Source: Virgibacillus_F sp049310925 (GTDB lineage: Bacteria; Bacillota; Bacilli; Bacillales; Amphibacillaceae). From it: a stretch of DNA of 64,000 bases. Below the pieces are notes generated by a model. That model was not told the origin of the DNA. It was given only the letters and a program-made list of their open reading frames with translations, and did no database searches. This document shows positions 16,716-24,789 of this stretch, one piece after another; the first letter of the stretch is position 1, and every line of letters begins with the position of its first letter. The stretch spans positions 6,420 to 70,419 of the forward strand of contig NZ_JBMERP010000010.1 of the NCBI RefSeq assembly GCF_049310925.1. The letters run 5' to 3'. The position numbers and the translations under genes were made by a program.

Positions 16716-17020
16716 GGTAACAAAAAACAATAAAAAGTAACAAAATTGATGTTACCGACTTAAACCCTTGTGGCTCTAAGGTTAAAAATAGATATTATAT
16801 AGTAAAGTAACAAAGTAACATAATAATATATACACACTATATAAGAGAATAAAAACTTTTTTAAACTTATTTTTTTTATTATTATATAGTGTGTGTGTCT
16901 CAAATTTCTGTTACTTTGTTACTTTACATATTTATTCCCTTCAAACCCTTGTCACTATAGGGTTTAGTCGGTAACATTTTGTTTGTTACCTCATGTTACT
17001 TTAGGTGTTTTTTTGTTACC
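16716..17020. repeat. 305-bp nested inverted repeat with GTAACA clusters
   Basis: Gene-free. Five arm pairs nest around one centre: GGTAACAAAAAA 16716-16727 / 17009-17020; GTAACAAAA near 16737 / TTTGTTAC near 16985; TGTTACCGACT-AAACCC 16750-16767 / 16960-16976; TAAAGTAACAAAGTAACA 16803-16820 / 16909-16926 (18 bp exact); ACACACTATATAA 16832-16844 / 16882-16894 (exact). It could extrude as a cruciform. Candidates: transfer origin, single-strand origin, or a large regulator site. The GTAACA unit also occurs in class II motifs. Confidence 0.8.
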
Positions 17021-17042
17021 AGTAAAAAAGGGAGGAAATAAA

Positions 17043-17438
17043 ATGCAGAAAGAGTTAGCTAAAATAAAAATAAACAATAATATTGATACAGTAATAAATA
17101 AATGGGAATTAGTAACGAAAAATTCTAACTCATATAGAGATGCTTTTAATCGTTTTATTGGTATCTTTGGAAATTTAGGTGAAACGCAATTAGTTAGATT
17201 AACGACTTCTGAAGGTTATATGAGTAGGGATTTGACTATAACTTTAGAACCAAAAGAAGAAGATTTTAATGAGTTTATTTTTGTTCTAAGAAGTATCATG
17301 TATAACAATAAAACAAATGATGGATTGCACACTAATAAAATTGGAACAACTATTTTTGGAAGATATGAGTTAGATGATTTTGAGGGATTATGGACTGAAC
17401 TTCAATTAAGAAATAATAGAGAGAATAAGGTTAGATAA
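17043..17438 (+). CDS. Hypothetical protein, 131 aa (paralogue of 19614)
   Basis: ATG 17043 after GGGAGGA; an earlier in-phase codon lies in the inverted repeat and was rejected. It shares INNNIDTVINKWELV, LGETQLVRLT, EPKEEDFNEF and FGRYELDDFEGLW with the frame at 19614. Duplicated family, function unknown. Confidence 0.7.
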   Translation: MQKELAKIKINNNIDTVINKWELVTKNSNSYRDAFNRFIGIFGNLGETQLVRLTTSEGYMSRDLTITLEPKEEDFNEFIFVLRSIMYNNKTNDGLHTNKIGTTIFGRYELDDFEGLWTELQLRNNRENKVR

Positions 17439-17492
17439 AAAATGGAATGTACTATTAAAAAACTATTCTTCTTATAGGAAGGGGTTTTCATT

Positions 17493-17801
17493 ATGAATGA
17501 ACATGAAAAAGAAAGGTTTCTATTTAAAAATAAAAAGGTGATTAATGATTTAGTTGGAATGGAAAAAAACGAAGAATTTGTATATGAAATATTGAACAGG
17601 TTAGAGGATAGTTATGAAAAAAGTCAGTTAGAAGTGTTATTTTTAGAAAGTGGTAGAGTTTTTGTTACTTATTTTGAAATCCCTATTATTGTGTTTTCTT
17701 CTTCAGGTGACTTTATAGTAAATGGTGATTTAATTAAGTGGGAAGTAAATTGGACTTGCTTAATGAATAAAAAAGAACGAAAGGTTGTATCAAACGGTTA
17801 G
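17493..17801 (+). CDS. Hypothetical protein, 102 aa
   Basis: AAGGGG upstream of ATG. Soluble, with a helical N-terminus and beta-rich C-terminal half. Not recognised. Confidence 0.65.
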   Translation: MNEHEKERFLFKNKKVINDLVGMEKNEEFVYEILNRLEDSYEKSQLEVLFLESGRVFVTYFEIPIIVFSSSGDFIVNGDLIKWEVNWTCLMNKKERKVVSNG

Positions 17802-17889
17802 AGTGGTGTTTTTTAAAAAAATAGAAATACCTTTTTCTTTTCCTTTATGTTAGTATTGATCCAATTAAATTTGGATCGGGTGTAAAAAA

Positions 17890-18321
17890 ATGAGAATGAA
17901 ACAAAAAGAAGAATTGGATTGGAATATAGCTAAAAGTGTCTTTCAACTCGTATATATAACACATAGGAAAGATGTTAAGGTAACATTCGATTTACTAGAA
18001 AACATTGAGTTAGGTAGCTTGTATACGTTTTCTGAGGCACATTATAGAGTGGGAGAATTGATTTTGAATGGTAATATTCATTCTAATATCATTTTGAGTG
18101 AAGATAATGATAAGAATGTATTTGAACGAATGGATGAAGATATAGTAGGACAGGCTAATATGTTTGAAGGGTTGGATAGGGTAGCAATTATGCTTAAAAG
18201 TATATATGATACCCCTTCCAGTATTTTTTTACCAACTATTATATCTTCTAAGTTCCATAAAAATCTTCTTCAAATTAAGTCTCCTCATACTTTCTTAGAA
18301 TTAAAAATTAAAAATAGCTAA
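17890..18321 (+). CDS. Hypothetical protein, 143 aa (related to 22302)
   Basis: Start preceded by a GATCCAA / TTGGATC hairpin (about 17857-17877) that borders the GGGTG ribosome site and could gate translation. Shares two segments with 22302: ITHRKDVKVTF vs VTNHKGVRKTI, and FHKNLLQIKSPHTFLELK vs FVGDLLKIKTSNSIYHLR. Function unknown. Confidence 0.65.
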   Translation: MRMKQKEELDWNIAKSVFQLVYITHRKDVKVTFDLLENIELGSLYTFSEAHYRVGELILNGNIHSNIILSEDNDKNVFERMDEDIVGQANMFEGLDRVAIMLKSIYDTPSSIFLPTIISSKFHKNLLQIKSPHTFLELKIKNS

Positions 18322-18328
18322 AAAAAAG

Positions 18329-18350
18329 AGAAGGGAAACCTTCTTTTTTT
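18329..18350 (+). terminator. Terminator after 17890 gene
   Basis: AGAAGG-GAAA-CCTTCT followed by T7: strong stem with a tetraloop. Confidence 0.85.
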
Positions 18351-18352
18351 TA

Positions 18353-18410
18353 ATGGTCTAATTAACACCGTTGAAGATTAAATTATATAATGCTATAATT
18401 ATATTATAAG
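18353..18410 (+). promoter_or_regulatory. Class I promoter motif (drives 18463)
   Basis: ATGGTCTAATTAAC, 27 bp with GTTGAAG, then TATAAT (18394-18399) and ATATTATAAG. Confidence 0.8.
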
Positions 18411-18462
18411 AATAAACAATAAAATATTAATAAAAATATAAATATAAAAAGGGGAATTTTAA

Positions 18463-18855
18463 ATGAAAAAGATTGTTGGGTTATATAGCGGTAAAGATAA
18501 AGTGGTTTTGGATTATGATTATATGAAAGTTGAGGTTAGTAAAGGATTAAATGGAGTTGAGATTAAAGATTTTTTTTATAAGAGAATTGAAATTGAAAAA
18601 GAAATGATAGGAATGTATGTATTTAGTGAAGGTAATTCAAATGAGGAAAGTTTTTTTGAAGAAAGTTATGAAAGTCAGCTTAAATGTATGAATAAGAAAA
18701 ATAATTTTAAAGAATTAGAAAAACATAAATTAATGGAAATCGTTATGTTTGTTAATTTGATAAATACCTATGATGAATTAGATGAGAAAGATAGGTTTCA
18801 AAAATATAAAACGTTGTTATTTGAATTAGAAAAAGAAAACTTAATTGCTAGTTAA
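18463..18855 (+). CDS. Hypothetical protein, 130 aa
   Basis: AAAAGGGG upstream of ATG. N-terminal beta-rich part, C-terminal helical acidic part. First gene of the class I transcription unit that runs to about 21.77 kb. Confidence 0.65.
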   Translation: MKKIVGLYSGKDKVVLDYDYMKVEVSKGLNGVEIKDFFYKRIEIEKEMIGMYVFSEGNSNEESFFEESYESQLKCMNKKNNFKELEKHKLMEIVMFVNLINTYDELDEKDRFQKYKTLLFELEKENLIAS

Positions 18856-18881
18856 GAAAAATGAAAAAGGGGGAGAAAAAT

Positions 18882-19025
18882 GTGGAAGATTTTTTAATAG
18901 GAGAATCAGAAAAACTTTTATATGAAGAGGAAGAATGGTTAATTGATGAAAATATATTTTACATGGAAATCAAAGAGGATATTGAAAAAGGAAAGTTTAA
19001 AGGTTATTTCAGTATAGCCAGTTAA
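18882..19025 (+). CDS. Small acidic protein, 47 aa
   Basis: GTG 18882 six bases after AAGGGGGAG. Begins with VEDFLIGESEKLLYEEEE. A VEDFL start also occurs in a short frame at 27456, so this may be a recurring micro-gene. Confidence 0.5.
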   Translation: MEDFLIGESEKLLYEEEEWLIDENIFYMEIKEDIEKGKFKGYFSIAS

Positions 19026-19060
19026 AAAAAGGGTTAATAAAAAAAGGAGAAGTGTTGGGG

Positions 19061-19363
19061 ATGGAAAAAGAAAAAAATTTAAACCTGTATGATGTGTTAA
19101 TGTATAACGCTTATATAGTTAAATGTGAAAAAGGCGAAGAAATTAGTAAGGAATTACTGTTAGAAATTAAGAAAGTTTATTTTAAAAGTGAACCTTTTAG
19201 GAATAAGGATGGAATAAGAGTTAATTATGATCGTTATAAAAAAGTAATGCCTTATGTCAAAGAAGAAATTGTAAGAGATTTTGTAAGAATGTGTAATGAG
19301 GTTATTGATGATGCTGAAAAAGAAAAGAAGAAGAAAAATGAATTAATCTTAATAAGTGCTTAG
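19061..19363 (+). CDS. Hypothetical protein, 100 aa
   Basis: ATG 19061 preceded by AAGGAGAAGTGTTGGGG; GTG 19052 is too close to the ribosome site. Helical and highly charged with a Lys-rich C-terminus. Not recognised. Confidence 0.6.
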   Translation: MEKEKNLNLYDVLMYNAYIVKCEKGEEISKELLLEIKKVYFKSEPFRNKDGIRVNYDRYKKVMPYVKEEIVRDFVRMCNEVIDDAEKEKKKKNELILISA

Positions 19364-19394
19364 TTTATCTGTTTTTCTTTAAGGGGGTGATAAG

Positions 19395-19568
19395 GTGAAT
19401 GTTGAATTTGAATTGTACGACTTTGTAACTATTACAGAACACTCGAAAGAAGAGTATTGGGAAAAAGGTCAAATAACTGGTTTCAATAAAAATAGCGTAA
19501 AGGTTTTTATTATTAAAAATGGTGAAACGAAAAATATTCACCATCAACATTTAATTTATAGTAAATAA
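19395..19568 (+). CDS. Small protein, 57 aa
   Basis: GTG start after GGGGGTGATAAG. Short beta-rich protein (FVTITEHSKEEYW, ITGFNKNSVKVFII) resembling compact SH3-like or modifier folds, but not identified. Confidence 0.55.
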   Translation: MNVEFELYDFVTITEHSKEEYWEKGQITGFNKNSVKVFIIKNGETKNIHHQHLIYSK

Positions 19569-19613
19569 AAAATGTAGAATTGAAGATGTTTTTAGAGGAG
19601 AAGGGGAGATAAA

Positions 19614-20024
19614 ATGAAAAAAGATGTTGGCGAACAAATAGAAAATAATATTGAACAGGTTATTAATAAATGGAATGAAATTGGTACAAATTCGTTTGAT
19701 ATATTTAGTAAGAGTTATAAAAATTTAGGGGAAATGGAATTATGTAGAGTAACAAAGGCTTTCGATAATATAGAAAGGAATAATACGAGAGACTTTTCTT
19801 TCACTTGTGAACCTAAAGATGAAAAACTTGAAGAATTTAACCTTGTTTTAAGACACGTTCTTTATGAAAGAGAAAGTGAAAATGGATTGTATAGTAATAA
19901 AACTGGTATTGTTTTTGGTAAATTTGATTTAAATGATTTTGATGGTTTGTGAGATTTATATGAAGAAAGAAATCGTCATGAAAATGAATTAGGACTTCAA
20001 TTTCAATATGAAGAGGTTAGTTAA
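19614..20024 (+). pseudogene. Paralogue of 17043 with an in-frame TGA
   Basis: GGGGAG upstream of ATG. The frame ends at TGA 19950-19952 exactly where the paralogue has Trp (DFEGLW vs DFDGL-stop). The same phase stays open for a further 23 codons to TAA 20022-20024 and looks like a natural C-terminus. A TGG to TGA nonsense change is simplest; many neighbours use TGA as stop, so a changed code is unlikely. Confidence 0.65.
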
Positions 20025-20081
20025 TAAGAATGGATAAAATCATTCTTAATATATAAATAAAACTAAAGAGGAGAATGTGTG

Positions 20082-20189
20082 ATGAGTATGACTAAAGAAG
20101 AAAAAGAAGATCAGAAGAGATTTTTTGATAAGTTAAGGAAGGATCAGGAAAGAAGAGATAGTAAAAAGGAAAAGGATAAAAAGAAGTAA
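20082..20189 (+). CDS. Lys/Glu-rich microprotein, 35 aa
   Basis: GAGGAG upstream of ATG 20082, spacing 10. Entirely charged helix (MTKEEKEDQKRFFDKL ... KDKKK). A GGAACG hairpin follows. Too short to classify. Confidence 0.45.
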   Translation: MSMTKEEKEDQKRFFDKLRKDQERRDSKKEKDKKK

Positions 20190-20196
20190 TTAAGTA

Positions 20197-20217
20197 GGAA
20201 CGTTAATTCGTTCCTTT
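20197..20217 (+). terminator. GGAACG hairpin
   Basis: GGAACG-TTAATT-CGTTCC then TTT; second copy of the recurrent hairpin in the array. A further hairpin GGGAAT / ATTCCC follows at about 20240-20260. Confidence 0.65.
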
Positions 20218-20284
20218 AAAAAAATAAAGAATATAAAAAGGGAATGGAATTTTTATTCCCTCTATAAAAAAAGGAGAGGTTAAA

Positions 20285-20563
20285 ATGAATGAAATAAATG
20301 AAGTTTTATCTCATTGGTTTAAGGATGGTTGTTCAACGTGGAGGGTTAGAGGTGCTAAAGATGGTGATGATGGAAGTTTTGGTGGATCTTTTCATTTTAT
20401 TAGTGATTTTAAAAAATGTAATCAAGGCTATAAGGTTGAAATTGATTTTGGTTCATCTGATATTGATATAGCTATGGAAGATTTGAATATAAGACTAAAG
20501 AATATAGGTTATCGAAGTTCATTAATAGAAAGAGAATCGAATATTATTATAGAAAAAATATAA
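20285..20563 (+). CDS. Hypothetical protein, 92 aa
   Basis: AGGAGAGG upstream of ATG. Contains a Gly/Asp-rich segment (GAKDGDDGSFGGSFHFI) before a mixed alpha/beta C-terminus. Not recognised. Confidence 0.65.
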   Translation: MNEINEVLSHWFKDGCSTWRVRGAKDGDDGSFGGSFHFISDFKKCNQGYKVEIDFGSSDIDIAMEDLNIRLKNIGYRSSLIERESNIIIEKI

Positions 20564-20621
20564 ACAATTTATGAAAGGAACGTTAATTAATTACTTTCTA
20601 ATCTATAAGGGAGATGTTGAA

Positions 20622-20804
20622 ATGCAAATTGAAGGATTAAAGAAATATGTTGGTAAGGATGTAAGATATGAAACGAAGGTAAAAGGAGTTAGAAAAGTAA
20701 ATGTTTTGCGAATAACTGGTAAATGTCTTGATATTCAAGATTTAGATTCCTATAACGCACATACTATTCGTGCTGATGAATTTTTGAGTATTCAAGAAAT
20801 ATAA
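20622..20804 (+). CDS. Small protein, 60 aa
   Basis: ATG 20622 after AAGGGAG; the longer frame from 20571 would run through a degenerate GGAACG hairpin and was rejected. Basic, beta-rich, possibly a small nucleic-acid-binding fold. Confidence 0.6.
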   Translation: MQIEGLKKYVGKDVRYETKVKGVRKVNVLRITGKCLDIQDLDSYNAHTIRADEFLSIQEI

Positions 20805-20812
20805 GTAAAAAA

Positions 20813-20834
20813 GGAACGTTAATTCATTCCTTTT
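20813..20834 (+). terminator. GGAACG hairpin
   Basis: GGAACG-TTAATT-CATTCC then TTTT; one mismatch in the stem. Third well-formed copy between small genes. Confidence 0.6.
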
Positions 20835-20855
20835 CAAAAGTATTGGAGGTTTTAT

Positions 20856-20975
20856 ATGATTGATGAAACTGTTTTTTGGTGTAATAACTGTGATGAAATT
20901 TATGAGGATAAAATAGATGTATGTGAATTTTGTGGTTGTGAAAGTATTAGGGAAGTAAGTAAAGGAGATATATAA
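20856..20975 (+). CDS. Zinc-ribbon microprotein, 39 aa
   Basis: TTGGAGG upstream of ATG. Two paired-Cys knuckles: WCNNC near residue 9 and CEFCGC near residue 23, a minimal zinc ribbon. The acidic spacer suggests protein contacts rather than free DNA binding. Confidence 0.6.
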   Translation: MIDETVFWCNNCDEIYEDKIDVCEFCGCESIREVSKGDI

Positions 20976-21083
20976 AAAGAAAGGGATAACGATTGGATTG
21001 GTAAAATGTGATCGGATCAGGTAATACGGATTTCTTAAATTTAAGTGATTGTTTATTAGATTAATTTAAAAAGAGGAGAATGT

Positions 21084-21263
21084 ATGATGAGTAATTCAAC
21101 TAAGGATGTAGCAAATTTGTTAGGGATTAGTGAAAGTGAAGTTAAGGAAGTTGAAAAATGTTACAAAGAAAGAGTAGTTTTTAAACATAAAAAATTTTAT
21201 GAATTGGATAAAGAAACACTAGAATTTCATTTCGATAATGCTAAAGAATGTGGGTATTTATAG
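21084..21263 (+). CDS. Small HTH-like protein, 59 aa
   Basis: GAGGAG upstream of ATG 21084 (second ATG next). DVANLLGISESEVKEVE resembles a helix-turn-helix pair, followed by a basic stretch (KERVVFKHKKFY). Possibly a small DNA-binding protein. Confidence 0.5.
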   Translation: MMSNSTKDVANLLGISESEVKEVEKCYKERVVFKHKKFYELDKETLEFHFDNAKECGYL

Positions 21264-21308
21264 ATTTTGTGATTTTAAATTAAATATAGAATATAAAATA
21301 TGTTTTTA

Positions 21309-21330
21309 GGAACGGTTTTCCGTTCCTTTC
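21309..21330 (+). terminator. GGAACGG hairpin
   Basis: GGAACGGTTTTCCGTTCC followed by TTTC; shorter-loop variant of the recurrent hairpin. Confidence 0.6.
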
Positions 21331-21354
21331 TATAATAAAATTGGAGGGGGAAAG

Positions 21355-21627
21355 ATGGAAAAAGCAAAACTTTATACTGGTGTAGAAGGATACGAATACT
21401 TAACAAGTGGTATTGGTGGAACAGTCTTTGCTAGTGAGAAAGAAACTGATTTATTCCATATTAAGATTGAAATTGATAAAAGAAGAATTAAATCGTATTT
21501 CAGAGAACGAATTACTATAATATCAAATTATAAAGATGATGAAGGAAAACGTTTTAACGATTATTTAAGCAAATTAGGAAAATCTGAAATAAAAAGAAAG
21601 AAAGCTATACAGAAAGCTCAACAATAG
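21355..21627 (+). CDS. Hypothetical protein, 90 aa, possibly frameshifted
   Basis: TTGGAGGGGG upstream of ATG. Ends in a Lys/Arg-rich tail at TAG. The -1 frame opens near the A-rich run at about 21590 and continues to TAA 21773 with normal codon use (NNISGLGDLSLKTNTSEFAF, then PESPTPYESIITVKI). So either an ancestral longer protein of about 135 aa was frameshifted, or a slip at the A-rich run makes two forms. Confidence 0.6.
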   Translation: MEKAKLYTGVEGYEYLTSGIGGTVFASEKETDLFHIKIEIDKRRIKSYFRERITIISNYKDDEGKRFNDYLSKLGKSEIKRKKAIQKAQQ

Positions 21628-21780
21628 AAAAGATAAATAACATAAGTGGTCTAGGTGATTTATCCTTAAAAACTAATACTAGTGAATTTGCTTTCGTTGA
21701 TAAGGTAAATTATCCTGAATCTCCAACACCATATGAATCAATTATTACAGTTAAAATTTATGATGCACCATAAAAAAAAA

Positions 21781-21817
21781 GTAAAGGGGGAAAAGGGTTT
21801 TTCCTTTTCCTTTTTCA
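21781..21817 (+). terminator. Terminator ending the small-gene unit
   Basis: AAAGGGGGAAAAGG pairs with CCTTTTCCTTTTT across a T-rich loop, followed by T/C tract. Confidence 0.65.
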
Positions 21818-21820
21818 TTT

Positions 21821-21878
21821 ATGCTCTAATTAACGTTACTGAATATATAATAAAAAGATGCTATAATAATAGTATAAG
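21821..21878 (+). promoter_or_regulatory. Class I promoter motif (drives 21905)
   Basis: ATGCTCTAATTAAC, 27 bp with TACTGAA, then TATAAT (21862-21867) and AATAGTATAAG. Confidence 0.8.
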
Positions 21879-21904
21879 AAAAAATATTAGAGAATATAAA
21901 AAGG

Positions 21905-22300
21905 GTGAGTGATGTAAACAAAGAGGTTTGGTTGGATAGTATAGAAAATAAAAGGTTTAAAAAAGGAGAAGAAAATGACTTAGCAAAAGCATTTTTTATA
22001 AAACCTAAACATAGCAACATGATTAAAAAAGTAATTGATGAAAAGCAAATCAAATTAAATGGAATAAAAAATCAAGTTTGGATTCACAAAGAATTTAAAA
22101 TGAAGCCAGTCATAAAATACAATATGAAAAATTCGGATTTACTTAGAAAAGATGAATGGTATTATGTTGATCGAAATCGTTTTTTTATAGGTAGACCGTT
22201 TAAAAATGAAGAACTTAAAAATATTATATATAAAGAAAAGAGAGCTAACGGTGTTTTTATCGTTTCAGCTCTCTTATTTAAATTAAAGGGGGAATTTTGA
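21905..22300 (+). CDS. Hypothetical protein, 131 aa
   Basis: Start uncertain: GTG 21905 overlaps the AAAAAGGGTG ribosome site; TTG 21932 after AGAGG would give 122 aa. Basic, with a C-terminal FIVSALLFKLKG segment. The class I promoter is directly upstream. Not recognised. Confidence 0.6.
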   Translation: MSDVNKEVWLDSIENKRFKKGEENDLAKAFFIKPKHSNMIKKVIDEKQIKLNGIKNQVWIHKEFKMKPVIKYNMKNSDLLRKDEWYYVDRNRFFIGRPFKNEELKNIIYKEKRANGVFIVSALLFKLKGEF

Positions 22301-22301
22301 A

Positions 22302-22655
22302 ATGAATTATGCTATTGAAGGCGATACAAATGTTTTTACTTTATTATCCGTTACTAATCATAAAGGAGTAAGAAAAACAATCAATGAGTTAAGTGTAGAT
22401 TATGAAGAAATATTAGAAAAGAAATGTGTTTTAGGAACATTAAGTTTGTATGAATTTGAGATGAATTTTAAGGAAGGGGTTGCGATTATATTTTTGGAAG
22501 GTGATAGAAAAGGAATCTATACCAGTAATGTATTAGGTATGGAGTTTGTAGGAGATTTATTAAAAATTAAAACCAGCAATTCGATTTATCATCTAAGAAA
22601 AGAAAAAGAAATAGTCAGAAAAGAGGATAAAGTTTTTTTAGAAAACCTGAATTAG
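22302..22655 (+). CDS. Hypothetical protein, 117 aa (related to 17890)
   Basis: GGGGGAATTTTGAA upstream of ATG, starting one base after the preceding stop. Shares two segments with 17890, so this is a second duplicated family in the array. Confidence 0.65.
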   Translation: MNYAIEGDTNVFTLLSVTNHKGVRKTINELSVDYEEILEKKCVLGTLSLYEFEMNFKEGVAIIFLEGDRKGIYTSNVLGMEFVGDLLKIKTSNSIYHLRKEKEIVRKEDKVFLENLN

Positions 22656-22706
22656 TAAGGAAGAAAGGTGGTGATTTAAATTAATAGAATAAAAGAGGAT
22701 AAGTTT

Positions 22707-22820
22707 ATGGAAAAATTAAATGAATTAGAAGATAAAATTATGTTAGCAAAAAAAACAGTAGAACGTATTAAAAATGAAGAAAAACAAAGAGAAAGAGAAG
22801 AAAAAAATAATATTTAAATA
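22707..22820 (+). CDS. Coiled-coil microprotein, about 37 aa
   Basis: AGAGG upstream of ATG. Heptad-like charged helix (LNELEDKIMLAKKTVERI) with a Glu/Arg/Lys tail. The exact 3' end is uncertain by a few bases. Confidence 0.4.
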
Positions 22821-22867
22821 GGTAGGTAAATAGGTGGCTTTATCAAAAAAGAGAGTGTGAGCCACTA

Positions 22868-23863
22868 ATGGAAGAAGAAAATGGAGAATTTGAATTAGAA
22901 AAAGTGCATTATGGGGATAGTATGGAATTGTCTAAAAAATTGGAAGATGAAATTTTTAAATTAACATTATTTTCACCTCCATATGCTAGTCAGATTGATT
23001 ATGATGGAAAGGGATTAGGGAAAATAAAACCAGATCAATACGTTGATTGGATAAGACCGTTGATTAAAGAATTACATAGAGTTTTAGTAAATGATGGTGT
23101 GTTTGTATTGAATATGTCTAATGTTGTTATTGATGGTTTTATTCATCCTTATAAAAGGAAAACGATTAATTTGATCATAGATGAATTTGGTTTTAAAGAA
23201 TTAGATTTAAATCATTGGATTAAACCTTCTACACAAGATATGAGAGAACCAACACGAAATATAACTGAAGATATTCATGTATTTACTAAAACTGAAAAAT
23301 ATACTTACAATTTTGAAAACGTTTCGATTGAATATAGCGAAGAAACTCTAAAGAGATATAAATCTCCTTTTTATAAAAAAGATAAAAAAACAGGAGAAAG
23401 AAAGAAAATTTGGAGGCTACCTAAAGAGATAGGTGCTTTACCAACAAATACTGTTTACTTCCCATCTGATAAAAAGAAAAGTAAACAACATCCAGCACCG
23501 TTTCCAATTTCTTTACCAATACGTTATATTCTTGCGTTTAGTAATGAAAATGATATTGTATTCGATCCTTTTTCGGGTTCAGGTACAACTTTTGAAGCAA
23601 GTAAAGGTCTAAAAAGAAGATTTTTAGGGTTTGAAGCAAATGAAAAATTTATTGGAATATCTAATAGTAATGTAGAAAAAATGCCTGAAGGAAAATTATT
23701 AGAAGAACATAAAAAAGAAAGAGAAAATATGAAGAAAAAAATTAAGAGACAGATTCAAGAAATATTAGAAATACAAATTAGTAAAGGTCGGAATGATGAT
23801 ATAGCAAGAGAATATTCTAATAGGAAAGCTGAAGGTTTGGTGGAAGAAAAGGAGGTATCTTAA
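22868..23863 (+). CDS. Orphan DNA methyltransferase, beta-class order, 331 aa
   Basis: AdoMet-dependent DNA amino-methyltransferase. Catalytic motif IV is SPPY (36-39), typical of N4-cytosine enzymes, and precedes the AdoMet motif FDPFSGSGT (232-240), giving the beta-class order. HPAPFPISLPIRYI before motif I is also typical. No restriction endonuclease is next to it, so it is probably an orphan that protects or marks the plasmid. GTGGCT (about 22833) pairs with AGCCAC just before ATG, and the ribosome site is weak; translation may be hairpin-controlled. Confidence 0.88.
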   Translation: MEEENGEFELEKVHYGDSMELSKKLEDEIFKLTLFSPPYASQIDYDGKGLGKIKPDQYVDWIRPLIKELHRVLVNDGVFVLNMSNVVIDGFIHPYKRKTINLIIDEFGFKELDLNHWIKPSTQDMREPTRNITEDIHVFTKTEKYTYNFENVSIEYSEETLKRYKSPFYKKDKKTGERKKIWRLPKEIGALPTNTVYFPSDKKKSKQHPAPFPISLPIRYILAFSNENDIVFDPFSGSGTTFEASKGLKRRFLGFEANEKFIGISNSNVEKMPEGKLLEEHKKERENMKKKIKRQIQEILEIQISKGRNDDIAREYSNRKAEGLVEEKEVS

Positions 23864-23884
23864 AAAGTACCTTCTCTTTTTTTT
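23850..23884 (+). terminator. Terminator after methyltransferase
   Basis: AGGAGGTA / TACCTTCT stem (one G-U) overlapping the stop codon, then T8. Confidence 0.8.
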
Positions 23885-23964
23885 ATATTCTCTAACTTTT
23901 TTATTTATTTTTTTAGATAAGAACGTTATAATAGAAGAAATAGATAAAGAAGGTTGGTTTAAAA

Positions 23965-24258
23965 ATGGAGAAGATTAAAGTAGTTATCGTTCCAGTAGAA
24001 GAAGAAGCATACATAACTGAGGTAGAAAACAACTTAGAAGAATTAAAGAAAATTGTGGATGGGTATTTAGAAACAATTCCAACTGAAACTGATGATGTAT
24101 TAGTTGTTTGTAATGAAGAAGGTATGATACATAATTTACCTCAAAATGTGTTAGGTATTTATGGAACGTTTTTTATTGTTGGGATTGAAGGATCCGAATT
24201 TGTTAGCCTGAATAAATATCAAGCTGAAACAGTTTTGGAATATGTGAAAAAAATATAA
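23965..24258 (+). CDS. Hypothetical protein, 97 aa
   Basis: AAGGTTGG before ATG. Sequence features VDGYLETIPTETDDVLVVCN and GIYGTFFIVG match the style of DUF3846-like plasmid/phage proteins, but this assignment is tentative. Soluble. Confidence 0.6.
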   Translation: MEKIKVVIVPVEEEAYITEVENNLEELKKIVDGYLETIPTETDDVLVVCNEEGMIHNLPQNVLGIYGTFFIVGIEGSEFVSLNKYQAETVLEYVKKI

Positions 24259-24295
24259 TAAGAAAACTACAAAAAAGGGAAGGTAGGTGATATTT

Positions 24296-24739
24296 TTGGA
24301 AGAAATTATTATGTTTAAGTTAGAACCTACTAAATTTAAACAACAAGTAAAGTGGAATAATGTATCTGAAACCGTAAAACAGACTTTCATAGCTATAACG
24401 GTTGAAAGGCAAAAACTTATTCCTCTTGATGAAGATGTTGAAAAAATAATAGATTATTTAAAAAAAGCTAAGATTTTAGAATTAGAGGATTTCGGGTATC
24501 TTTTAAAAGATAAAAAAGATAGAGATGAGTTAGATAATCCTTATATTATTAAAGAAAACGGCTTTTTGAGTGGGTTTTTGGGTGGTTTTTTAGAAAAAAC
24601 ATATATTGTAGATAAAGTTTCAGATACAACTTTAATGTTAAAAAGTGAAGACCTTAGAGAAGGTTTTAAAAAAGAAAACTTAGAAGCAAAATCCATTATC
24701 TATAGGGTAGAAAAGAAGGATGGAGGAAAAATTGAATAG
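24296..24739 (+). CDS. Hypothetical protein, 147 aa
   Basis: TTG 24296 chosen because AGGTGA lies just upstream; GTG 24287 overlaps it. Contains a hydrophobic Gly-rich stretch (GFLSGFLGGFLEKTYIV). Not recognised. Confidence 0.6.
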   Translation: MEEIIMFKLEPTKFKQQVKWNNVSETVKQTFIAITVERQKLIPLDEDVEKIIDYLKKAKILELEDFGYLLKDKKDRDELDNPYIIKENGFLSGFLGGFLEKTYIVDKVSDTTLMLKSEDLREGFKKENLEAKSIIYRVEKKDGGKIE

Positions 24740-24789
24740 GGTTAAATTAAGAATAAAAACAATTTAGAACATAAAAAGGAGTGTTTGTA

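Noticed and set aside
19614..20024. Genome-wide use of TGA as Trp
   Set aside because: Many genes here end in TGA and the large proteins use TGG for Trp; a single mutation explains the one case.
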